Source of the DNA: Nocardioides sp.
GTDB lineage: Bacteria > Actinomycetota > Actinomycetes > Propionibacteriales > Nocardioidaceae
Direction: 5' to 3'
Length of the DNA stretch: 64,000 bases
NCBI GenBank assembly: GCA_037045645.1
Contig: JBAOIH010000001.1
Coordinates: forward strand, 1,581,001-1,645,000
Position 1 is the first letter of the stretch; every line of letters begins with the position of its first letter. The notes beneath the pieces are model-generated. The model was not told the DNA's origin and made no database searches. It saw only the letters and a program-made list of their open reading frames with translations. A program made the translations under genes and the position numbers. Positions 1 to 7,188 of this stretch are shown piece by piece.

Positions 1-4
1 CACG

Positions 5-1813
5 GTGGATGGCTCGCAGAGCGGCGGCAAGCCGGATCAGGACTCCCTGGCCGCACACGTGGAGGTGGTCGAGGGCCGCGACGCAACGGCCCGCTCCGAG
101 GACGGGTCACTCACGGTGGAACTTCCTTCGGAGTCCTTTGAGGGCAGCGGCGAGTTGCGCATCGTCCCGGCGGTCGCTGATGGAGTCGAGGGCTGGACGG
201 TCGAACTCGAAGGAGCCGAGCTCACCGGCGAAGCCACGCTGAGCTTCAGCATGCCCGGACTAGCGCTAGGCGAACCCCCACCATTGGTGAGGTGGGCGCC
301 CGCGATCGACCGACGACTTCGAATCGCGGACGCGACCGTGGAGGGCGACCGCATGGTGGTGCGTACGAGCCACTTCTCGTTCTGGTCGGCCATCTCGTGG
401 AGCCGACTGCGCGAGGAGGTCCTGGCCTGGATCGGTCAGCAGCTCGACGCAATGAGCGCCCTGGCCGGTGCCTCAGATCCCACCTGCGCCGACGAGGAAG
501 TGGTCCGTACCGACGGCTACAGCGTGTCCAGCGACTCCGGTAGGCGAGCCCTGTGGTGCATGGGCAAGGAGAACGGTCAACCCGTGCTCAAGGTGGTCAA
601 CGGACGCGGCTACGGCGTGGCGGCCGAATACTCGCCGGGACTCACCTTCAAGTCGATGGACGACAAGGACCTAGTCGCCACCCTCGCCAACTTGATCCCC
701 TCCCCACCGATCACGCGGGGGAACTCGGTGGCCCTCCTGCCCAGCACCAACGAGATCCAGTTCACCGCGTCCGGAGTGCCGGCCAGCACCGTCATGCTGA
801 GCCCAGACGCGGGTGCCTACCTGCTGTCGGCCCTGCTGTTCGGACTGGACACCTACGCCATGGTCGCGACCAAGGTCGCGGGGACGGCCGCCAAAGAGAC
901 GAAGGGACTGATGCTAACCTCGCTACAGGCCCAGTCCTGCGTCAACTCCTTCTCGTCGATGGCCACCAGCGACATCGACACCCCGGGCAAGGCACGGAAG
1001 TTCTTCGCAGACGCCCTGGGGGTCTCCTTCAGTTGTCTCACCGATGCCGCGAAGCAGGCCCACTTCAGCGGTCCGTTGGCGGTGGTGATCGAAGGCGTCA
1101 TCTGGCTCATGTCGGGAGTGGAGACGCTCGTCAACGGGCTGGTCGGCGCGCTCGAAAGCTTCGACATGGACGGCTATCGGGTGATCGTGCACGGACCCAC
1201 TACGCCTCCCACGGAGAAGGTCGTGGTGAACCCATTCACCTCGACCGGGCTGGCTCCCGGGTGGACGGTGGGGGAAGGCTCGGACGGAGTCGTCTTGGAC
1301 TGTGTCTTCGACGAGGGCTCACCCCATGCGGTCGGCAAGTCCACCCACTGGTGCGGCTCGGTCGCAGACTCGGCCAACGCCTGTTGGTCTGCCCAGTCCA
1401 ACACGGCGCAGTTGTGGTGTCTCAACACCTTCGACATGTCGGATCGAACGCTCCGGACCTACGACGCGGTCAACGTCGACGACGACACCCCTGCCCCGTC
1501 GGACCCCGAGCCGTTATGGCTGGAGCTGGAGGACGGCAGCCAGTACTGGTATCGAACCGGCGGCAGTTGGGGTGGTCGTGCCGACGATCTGCGAGGAGCG
1601 TACGGCTGTCTCAATGAGGTCGGGCTGTGCGCCACCGGGGAGGGCAACGTGATTCTGACGCCCTACGACACGCCACCGATCGACACGACTCAACCCGCCT
1701 GGCGCGTCCGGGTGGGACCCCTGGGCGGTCCGGACGAGCAGTTCCCGCCGCCAGAATGGGTCGACGTGACGCGGGCTTGGTTCATTGCTGGCCACCGCTG
1801 GCAGGGTGACTGA
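5..1813 (+). CDS. Hypothetical beta-rich, probably secreted protein, 5' end cut by the window
   Basis: About 600 residues are visible and the frame is open to the window edge, so the GTG at 5 is probably not the true start and a signal peptide may lie outside. The first ~125 residues look like a beta-sandwich domain (alternating short hydrophobic stretches, many Gly, Asp and Glu, ending in HFSFWSA). The rest has many scattered Cys residues, such as DPTCADEE, CVNSF and the WC and CW pairs in the last 200 residues, which suits an exported protein with disulfides. I see no catalytic motif and do not recognise the family. It ends at TGA 1811-1813 and reads toward the dif-like site. Rare codons (CTA, GGA, GAA) are slightly more common than in the housekeeping genes to the right, so it may be accessory DNA. 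Confidence 0.6.
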   Translation: MDGSQSGGKPDQDSLAAHVEVVEGRDATARSEDGSLTVELPSESFEGSGELRIVPAVADGVEGWTVELEGAELTGEATLSFSMPGLALGEPPPLVRWAPAIDRRLRIADATVEGDRMVVRTSHFSFWSAISWSRLREEVLAWIGQQLDAMSALAGASDPTCADEEVVRTDGYSVSSDSGRRALWCMGKENGQPVLKVVNGRGYGVAAEYSPGLTFKSMDDKDLVATLANLIPSPPITRGNSVALLPSTNEIQFTASGVPASTVMLSPDAGAYLLSALLFGLDTYAMVATKVAGTAAKETKGLMLTSLQAQSCVNSFSSMATSDIDTPGKARKFFADALGVSFSCLTDAAKQAHFSGPLAVVIEGVIWLMSGVETLVNGLVGALESFDMDGYRVIVHGPTTPPTEKVVVNPFTSTGLAPGWTVGEGSDGVVLDCVFDEGSPHAVGKSTHWCGSVADSANACWSAQSNTAQLWCLNTFDMSDRTLRTYDAVNVDDDTPAPSDPEPLWLELEDGSQYWYRTGGSWGGRADDLRGAYGCLNEVGLCATGEGNVILTPYDTPPIDTTQPAWRVRVGPLGGPDEQFPPPEWVDVTRAWFIAGHRWQGD

Positions 1814-1924
1814 GTCGCGCGCAGCCAATTCGACAGCCATCAGGCAGCCGTCGGCGGTCTGCAGGGTGGAGTACATTCCTGGGCTGCAGGCGTACGTATG
1901 CGCCCTGCGGTCGGGAGAACCAAA

Positions 1925-2581
1925 GTGGTCGATGAGAGTCTTCGACGGGTGATCCCTCTGTCGACACTTCGCCGACAAGTAGCAAAAGCCTGCGTTCTCC
2001 AGGACATGGATGAGGTACTCCTGGCCGGGATCCCCGAGGACGGTCCAAATGGGCAGGTCATCTGGCTGCAACTCGCGCTCGGAGCGATAGATCGAGTGGA
2101 AGACGGTTTCCTTGCCGTTGAGGGTCCCGCACCCAACCTCATGAATGGACGGGCGGGGACCTTCGCGGGCATCTGGGTCCAGGGCAGGATCCGAGATCCC
2201 CAACCGGTAGCGTCAGAAAATCGAGTTCCTGTCGTGTTGCACGCTGATCCAATCTTGCCCCCGCCCTCCTCCCTTACTGAGGCGGCTTTTGAGGAGTTCC
2301 TGGCAGCCAAGGACCAGGCCACGAACGGAGTGAGTCTCGCCTCCGGCGGTACAGCAAATCGATCAGTGTCCTTCGTACTCCGCGTCACCAACACCCTCGC
2401 TGACTGGTGGCCAGACTTCAGCGACGTCCGGCTCGACCTTGGCGTCTGCGTTGTGCCCACCCACCTCTGGGAGCGCCTCGATGGTGATGCCCTCAACCTC
2501 GTCGGCAGACCGAGTCTCAACCCAGACAGGCCACTTGACCTCTTCTACGGCGTGAGCCAACCGAGCATTCGGATGGACTGA
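1925..2581 (+). CDS. Doubtful hypothetical protein
   Basis: The frame is open from the stop of the previous gene to TGA 2579-2581, in the same reading frame. I prefer GTG 1925 because GGGAGA lies six bases upstream; an ATG at 1898 has no ribosome-binding site. The C-terminal half reads like a real protein (ADWWPDFSDVRLDLGV, then LWERLDGDALNLVG), and third-position GC rises there. An antiparallel frame at 2203-1514 (TTG start) also reads plausibly but runs into the end of the preceding gene. No family is recognised. This could be a real accessory gene, a decayed 3' extension of the gene before it, or noncoding. Confidence 0.35.
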   Translation: MVDESLRRVIPLSTLRRQVAKACVLQDMDEVLLAGIPEDGPNGQVIWLQLALGAIDRVEDGFLAVEGPAPNLMNGRAGTFAGIWVQGRIRDPQPVASENRVPVVLHADPILPPPSSLTEAAFEEFLAAKDQATNGVSLASGGTANRSVSFVLRVTNTLADWWPDFSDVRLDLGVCVVPTHLWERLDGDALNLVGRPSLNPDRPLDLFYGVSQPSIRMD

Positions 2582-2632
2582 CCGCGGTGGGCCGATGCTG
2601 GCACACGGGTTTAGTTGTACTCCCGCTACATT

Positions 2633-2660
2633 ATCGCCGATAAGTGACATTATGTCAGGT
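2633..2660. other. dif: dif-like XerC/XerD recombination site
   Basis: This 28-bp stretch has the 11-6-11 layout of a dif site: left arm ATCGCCGATAA, centre GTGACA, right arm TTATGTCAGGT. From memory, the actinobacterial consensus is close to TTCRCCGATAA / TNNACA / TTATGTCAAGT, which differs here at only about three positions. The inner arm ends ATAA and TTATGT are shared with the E. coli site. The site is AT-rich in a GC-rich region and lies in a gene-poor gap between a rightward and a leftward gene. A XerD-type recombinase is encoded at 50427-51371. It could be the chromosome terminus site or a dif copy carried by an integrated element. Confidence 0.72.
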
Positions 2661-3095
2661 ATTGGTCTGCGTATGGGGCTTGGGCATATGTGTGTGCGAA
2701 ACGGCCCGGTCCCCTGATCTGCGGGTTTGTGTCGATCTTCCGCGCTCGGGCGGTGCGCCCTCGTGCTGGAAACGGGTTTCCGTGGTCGTTTATCCGGCCG
2801 TGGGGTGGGTTTCCGTTGTCGGAAACTATGGGCGCCGCCGTCGTCTTCCCACTATGCAAACACGCCATGACGGGAATCATCCGCCGATTAGCACTGGCGC
2901 TGTGGGACCGCCACGACCGGGTGGCCATGGAGACCGTGGGTTTCTGCGTCGTGGACCTTCCCTCCACGGCATACTCGGCGAATCGGCGACGAGTCCTCGA
3001 TCCGGCGTCGACGGTGGCGGCGTCAGTGCGTGCGGTCATCTCCTCTCCACCGGGCGAGCCCGGCGGACTTACGTCCCCAGAGTGACCGACCAGCG
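2661..3095. other. Gene-poor stretch with inverted repeats
   Basis: No convincing gene is seen; short open frames on both strands have no ribosome-binding site and no recognisable product. Two small inverted repeats share the core GTTTCC/GGAAAC: GGAAAC-GG-GTTTCC at about 2768-2782, and a perfect 7-bp stem GTTTCCG/CGGAAAC with a 4-base loop at 2809-2826. The phrase GGGTTTCCGT occurs twice about 33 bp apart. They flank the dif-like site on one side only. A role as terminator or protein-binding sites is possible but not shown. Confidence 0.4.
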
Positions 3096-3908
3096 TCAGC
3101 TCTTGAGCGCAGCCTGAGCAGGCGTGGTCTCGCCGCTCTCGGTCAGCACGCCGGCGTCCACCAAAGCGTTCTTGGCGTGTAGGTAGGCCAGCATCTTGGG
3201 GATCAGCGGGATCAGGATCATCGGGGAGAACAGCCACGGCAGGTTCATGAAGACGAACTTCAACGCGAAGCCCCAAAAGCCCTGCTCGATGAACGCGAAG
3301 CCCGAGCGCGCCTCGGAGACGTAGTAGATGAAGATGACCGCTTGCATCATCGTCAACGCCACCGCACACCAATAGATGGAGCGCACTCGGATCTTGTCGT
3401 CGTGTCGACCCTTCCCGATCAGGATCCAGTGGTGATACATCAGCACGGCTCCGCACACGACCACGACCGTCTCCATGCCATAGATGCCCGGGTCACTGAG
3501 GAGGAATCGAGTGTCGGCGGCGCCATAGAACCACCAGAACCAGCCCCAGTGCTGGTCCTCAGTCAGATTCATATAGCCCAAGGCATCACCCACAAGCCAG
3601 GTGAGTTCCCACAGACCCTGGCTCAGTGCGCTGATCGGAAACCAGACGAGCATGAACTCGTACGCCTTCTCCAGCGTGGTCCGGTTCTCCCCCGGCGCGT
3701 CCCACCAGGCAGCGAACAGCGGCACCATGATCGGCACGCAGACGGCACCGGCGGCGATCGTGCCCATCGGCTCCGGTGACCACCACTCCAACATGACGCC
3801 GATCCACGGCGGGATGGTCACGAAGAAGCAGAGCACGCCCATCCAGAAGTAGATCCGCTTGCGATGCGCGGCCCACGGCCGGCCGAAGTCGTGTTGCTGC
3901 AACGCCAT
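3096..3908 (-). CDS. EBP-like (EXPERA-type) integral membrane protein
   Basis: 270 residues with about six hydrophobic segments (roughly 20-40, 50-68, 84-105, 144-163, 178-197, 215-238). The segment D132-TR, D139, ME145-146 resembles the emopamil-binding-protein pattern in which an acidic residue, Arg and a Met-Glu pair line the sterol-isomerase site. Tryptophans are plentiful (WGWFWW near 121-126), as in that family. In eukaryotes these proteins are sterol delta8-delta7 isomerases or sigma-2-type receptors; bacterial members have no established role, so the substrate is unknown. The ATG at 3908 has AAGGGG about 12 bases upstream. The gene stands alone, divergent from the rhomboid-like gene and facing the dif-like site. 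Confidence 0.6.
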   Translation of the reverse strand: MALQQHDFGRPWAAHRKRIYFWMGVLCFFVTIPPWIGVMLEWWSPEPMGTIAAGAVCVPIMVPLFAAWWDAPGENRTTLEKAYEFMLVWFPISALSQGLWELTWLVGDALGYMNLTEDQHWGWFWWFYGAADTRFLLSDPGIYGMETVVVVCGAVLMYHHWILIGKGRHDDKIRVRSIYWCAVALTMMQAVIFIYYVSEARSGFAFIEQGFWGFALKFVFMNLPWLFSPMILIPLIPKMLAYLHAKNALVDAGVLTESGETTPAQAALKS

Positions 3909-4099
3909 GTCGTCTGGACCCCTTCGCCCGAAAACAGAATCGAAATTCTGGCGATATTGACATGTGACAGCGGTTTACACAACGGGCGGTCTCGCTCTGC
4001 GTGCACGGCATCCCCCGATCAAGCGTCCCTGGAGCCAGTCCGCGACGCTCCGCCATCGAGCACTCGTACGCCCGCGGCGACCGCCCGACGTTTACGCTG

Positions 4100-4984
4100 A
4101 TGCTCGTGTCTGATCGATTCAGCTTCCGCCGCGGCTACGGCGAGTCCGACCCGTGGTTTCGCATCGGTTCACTCGATGTCGGCACCACGCTGTTGGTCAC
4201 GTTCATGTCGATCGTGTCGTTCTTCCTGTTCGCGCTCAGCCCGGCGATCGTAAGCGCACTAGCGCTCCAGCCCGCAGACGTCCTCAGCGGCTACCTCTGG
4301 CAGGTCGTGACCTGGCCGCTGGCCAATGCTCCGGACTTCTGGAGCGTCATCACGATCTTCATCTTCTGGTACTTCGGCACCGAGTTGGAGAACCAGGTCG
4401 GCAAGCAGAAGTTCGCCTGGCTGCTCGGCTTGACCACCGTCACGATGAGCGCGATCACCTTGGCACTCGGCCTGCTCTTCGGTGGGTCGCGCCCGATCCT
4501 GGGCGGGCTGGAGGCACTCCAGACGGTGGTGATCTTGATCTTCATCGCCCAGAACCTGCACGCGCGATTCTTCTTCAACATCCCGGCGTGGCTGATCGGC
4601 GCGATCATCATGGTGCTGCCGGTGCTGCGCTATCTCGGGCTCGGCCTGTATCCCGAACTGCTGAACCTCCTGCTCGGGTGGGCAGCGGCGGCGATCATCG
4701 CGCGAGCCCAGGGGCTCCTCCCCGACCTTGCGTTCATCCCAGCCGTACGCGCGCCGAAGCGCGACCGAAGGCAACGGCAGTCGATGCGGCGCCACCCGAG
4801 CCAGAGTCAGGCACCACGCCCGACGGTCGTCGAGGGCCCGTGGCTGAGCTCTGGCGCAGCCGGGTCACCCCAGGCCGAGTTGGACGACCTGCTCGACAAG
4901 ATCTCCGAGGGCGGCCTCGACTCGCTGACCGAGCGAGAGCGCGCCCGCCTGCACGAGCTGCGCAATCTGCTGCGCGGCGAGTGA
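4100..4984 (+). CDS. Rhomboid-like membrane protein, probably inactive
   Basis: 294 residues from ATG 4100; upstream codons in frame lack a good start. Six hydrophobic segments are followed by a basic linker (AVRAPKRDRRQRQ) and a C-terminal acidic helical tail (ELDDLLDKISEGG ... LTERERARLHELR) typical of the DUF6576 tail of actinobacterial rhomboid-family proteins. The region that should hold the catalytic GxSG reads ILGGLEALQ, with no serine, and the expected late histidine is also absent. It is therefore more likely a pseudoprotease that binds or handles membrane proteins than a protease. It stands alone; two strong palindromes lie just downstream. Confidence 0.65.
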   Translation: MLVSDRFSFRRGYGESDPWFRIGSLDVGTTLLVTFMSIVSFFLFALSPAIVSALALQPADVLSGYLWQVVTWPLANAPDFWSVITIFIFWYFGTELENQVGKQKFAWLLGLTTVTMSAITLALGLLFGGSRPILGGLEALQTVVILIFIAQNLHARFFFNIPAWLIGAIIMVLPVLRYLGLGLYPELLNLLLGWAAAAIIARAQGLLPDLAFIPAVRAPKRDRRQRQSMRRHPSQSQAPRPTVVEGPWLSSGAAGSPQAELDDLLDKISEGGLDSLTERERARLHELRNLLRGE

Positions 4985-5015
4985 CACCCATTCCTCAGGA
5001 TCAGCCAGGACCGGG

Positions 5016-5083
5016 TCGGACGGTCGTCCGAAGAAGCACGTCCGAGGCTCGCGTACCCGGGCTTGTTCGGACGGCTGTCCGAA
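5016..5083. repeat. Pair of near-identical palindromes
   Basis: TCGGAC-GGTC-GTCCGA at 5016-5031 and TTCGGAC-GGCT-GTCCGAA at 5066-5083 are perfect stems with 4-base loops. They share the phrase CGGACGG..GTCCGAAGA and have centres about 51 bp apart. They lie in the 272-bp gap between the rhomboid-like gene and the cyclophilin gene. The spacing near five helical turns would place two protein dimers on the same face of the DNA, which suggests operators. They could instead be terminator hairpins for the upstream gene, though no T-run follows. Confidence 0.5.
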
Positions 5084-5256
5084 GAGGTACGCCGAGCCGA
5101 GCACCGGCAACGCAAGACCACCGCGGTCTGCGTGGGCCTCGACGATGCGTGAATCAAGTTCTGCGCGATGTCGCGCCCACTGCTGAGCGGGCCGAGAGTC
5201 CTTCGGCACCGCACGCGGTCGCAACAGCTGAGTCACGGTCGTTTAGCATCCTCGCC

Positions 5257-5967
5257 ATGGTCTGGACCCCTCGTTCGAAACTGCTCATCCCCGGCATCGC
5301 CGCCCTCTTGGCGCTGTCCGCCTGCGGAGCGGACAAGGAGCCCGAGTCCGCGCGCGACACCACACCCACGACCGTGACCCCCACGACGGCGACCACCACG
5401 GCCGCACCCACCGACGGCAGCTGCGCGTACAACGCGGACGGAATGCCGGTGACCAAGCAGATCGACCCGCCGCCCGCCCAACCTGCGCAGAGCGGGCGCG
5501 TGAAGGCAGCCATCACGACCAATGCCGGCATCTTCAACGTGACGCTGGACGCTGCCAACGCGCCCTGCACCGTCAACAGCTTCGTGTCTTTGAGCGAGCA
5601 GGGCTTCTATGACGACACCTCGTGTCACCGCCTGACGACCGAGGGCATCTTCGTGCTCCAGTGCGGCGACCCGACCGGCACCGGCATGGGCGGCCCCGGT
5701 TACCAGTACGCCGATGAGCTCAAGGGCACCGAGACCTACGGTCCCGGCACCCTCGCGATGGCGAATTCAGGCCCCGACACCAACGGCTCCCAGTTCTTCC
5801 TCGTCTACGGCGACAGCCCGCTCGAACCCAACTACACGGTCTTCGGCCAACTCGACACCAAGAGCGTCCAGGCCATCAAGAAGATCGCCGAGGCCGGCAC
5901 CCAGACCGGGGCCCCTGACGGACCTCCGAAGCAGCGCGTCAAGATCTCCCAGATCACCGTCGGTTGA
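5257..5967 (+). CDS. Lipoprotein peptidyl-prolyl cis-trans isomerase (cyclophilin)
   Basis: 236 residues. Residues 1-22 are a signal peptide with lipobox LSAC, lipidated Cys23, so the protein is anchored on the outer face of the membrane. A Thr/Pro-rich linker (about 34-52) leads to a cyclophilin domain (about 80-236) with the family landmarks CHRLTTEGIFVLQCGDPTG, the glycine run after it and MANSGPDTNGSQFFL. It should catalyse proline isomerisation in proteins folding outside the cell. The ATG is the only start that gives the signal peptide; the open frame continues far upstream but that part is a shadow of the rhomboid-like gene. Its stop overlaps the converging SDR gene by 14 bp. Confidence 0.9.
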   Translation: MVWTPRSKLLIPGIAALLALSACGADKEPESARDTTPTTVTPTTATTTAAPTDGSCAYNADGMPVTKQIDPPPAQPAQSGRVKAAITTNAGIFNVTLDAANAPCTVNSFVSLSEQGFYDDTSCHRLTTEGIFVLQCGDPTGTGMGGPGYQYADELKGTETYGPGTLAMANSGPDTNGSQFFLVYGDSPLEPNYTVFGQLDTKSVQAIKKIAEAGTQTGAPDGPPKQRVKISQITVG

Positions 5968-6853
5968 ACGGGAACTCCGTCTCGGTGAGGCGAAGCGATT
6001 CCTCCCACAGATCACGGGCCAGCCGTGGGTCGAGCGCGCGCGGCGAACGAGCTGCTCCAGCCGGATAGCCGCGCATCTCCCCCAGGCGATCGGGGCCGAT
6101 GAAACTGTTGCCGGGCAGGTCGACCGTGGCCGCATAGAGGGTCATCAGTGCGCCGCGTGTGGTGGGCATCGCGAGGTAGTTGCCCACCTGGCCCAGCCTG
6201 GTGAAGGCCTTGTTGCCGGTCGACCTGGTGATGCCGCTCGAGGTCCAACCCGGATGGGCGCCGGTGGCACGCAAAGTCGATCCACTGGCGGTGAGGCGGC
6301 GCTGCAACTCCGCGAGGAAGAGCAGGTTGGCCAGCTTTGACTGACCGTACGCCGCATAGCGCCCATAACCACGGCGTGCGAAATCGAGGTCTTCGAGGTC
6401 CAGGTCGGCCTTGCGGTGGGCGACGGAACTGACGACCGTCACCCGATCGCGCAGCACCGGCAGGAGCAGCATCGTCAGCGCGAAATGGCCCAGGTGGTTG
6501 GTCCCGAACTGGGTCTCGAAGCCGTCGTGCGTAGTGCCTCGTGGAGTGCCCATCACCCCGGCGTTGTTGATCAGTACATCGACGGAGTCGATCGTCGCCG
6601 CGAACGTGCGGACCGACTCCAGCGAGGAGAGGTCGAGGGAACGTACGGCCACGGTGCCCGCAGAGGTCGTACGCCGAATGTCCGCAGCTGCCTGCGCACC
6701 CTTGTCGACGTTGCGGCACGCCAAGGTGACGTCGGCACCGGCCGCCACGAGAGCACGCGCGGTCTCCAAACCGATGCCTGAGTTGGCACCGGTCACCACA
6801 AAGTGGCGACCTGACTGATCGGGGGTGCTGAAACCGCGTCGGCTACGTGTCAT
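5954..6853 (-). CDS. Short-chain dehydrogenase/reductase
   Basis: 299 residues from ATG 6853, chosen because the Rossmann fold begins right after it. Motifs: TGANSGIG (21-28) for NAD(P) binding, NNAG (96-99), catalytic Ser near 142 (VVSSVAH) and Tyr169-GQS-Lys173. The size and the GxNSGIG form match the retinol-dehydrogenase/WW-domain oxidoreductase-like SDRs common in actinobacteria; the substrate cannot be read from sequence. The frame is open another 68 codons upstream to 7057, and an ATG at 7045 has a GGAAG site, but that extension is not SDR-like. Confidence 0.85.
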   Translation of the reverse strand: MTRSRRGFSTPDQSGRHFVVTGANSGIGLETARALVAAGADVTLACRNVDKGAQAAADIRRTTSAGTVAVRSLDLSSLESVRTFAATIDSVDVLINNAGVMGTPRGTTHDGFETQFGTNHLGHFALTMLLLPVLRDRVTVVSSVAHRKADLDLEDLDFARRGYGRYAAYGQSKLANLLFLAELQRRLTASGSTLRATGAHPGWTSSGITRSTGNKAFTRLGQVGNYLAMPTTRGALMTLYAATVDLPGNSFIGPDRLGEMRGYPAGAARSPRALDPRLARDLWEESLRLTETEFPFNRR

Positions 6854-7060
6854 GCGCGGATCCTGCCAGTCCTGCTCCCCCGCGTCGCGAGGTTCCTGAG
6901 TGGTGGTCAGCCGCGGCGGTGCCGACGCGCCTGACGACGCGCGTCCTGCTTGGCAGAGCTCGATATCGCGCAACTGGGCCCGATCCACTGCGGACCACGC
7001 CCGACCGGCGACGATCCCCTGGGCCACGTGCAACTGCGCGTTCATGAACTCTTCCATCCT

Positions 7061-7111
7061 TAGACTGCACTCTCGTCATGACCATCATGACTTTTCGGTG
7101 GTTACAGTCTA
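7061..7111. promoter_or_regulatory. Palindromic cluster in the SDR / ggt divergent gap
   Basis: The 335-bp gap 6854-7188 holds no clear gene, though a minus-strand frame starting at 7045 is open into the SDR gene. Within it, TAGACTG (7061-7067) and CAGTCTA (7105-7111) form an inverted repeat with a 37-base interval. Inside that, the palindrome GTCATGAC (7075-7082) is followed by a near copy ATCATGAC (7084-7091), nine bases apart. The area is AT-rich for this genome, as expected of a promoter. This looks like regulator binding between divergent genes, but no regulator gene is adjacent. Confidence 0.4.
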
Positions 7112-7188
7112 GTTGGCAATAACTCCGGGTCCGAACTACGGCGTACGTGATCTCCCCCACCACCAGCACGGCGTGACACGATCACGCC

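Noticed and set aside
1..3095. Prophage or integrative element near the dif-like site
   Set aside because: No integrase, transposase, capsid or second dif copy is visible; one odd gene and some rare codons are not enough.
2644..3456. Open frames in the gap after the dif-like site on both strands
   Set aside because: No ribosome-binding site, no domain, and the minus one is a shadow of the EBP-like gene.
4153..5256. A long open frame continuing into the cyclophilin gene, as if a 604-residue fusion
   Set aside because: The first two thirds mirror the rhomboid-like gene in another frame and are Arg/Pro-rich nonsense; the signal peptide at 5257 marks the real start.
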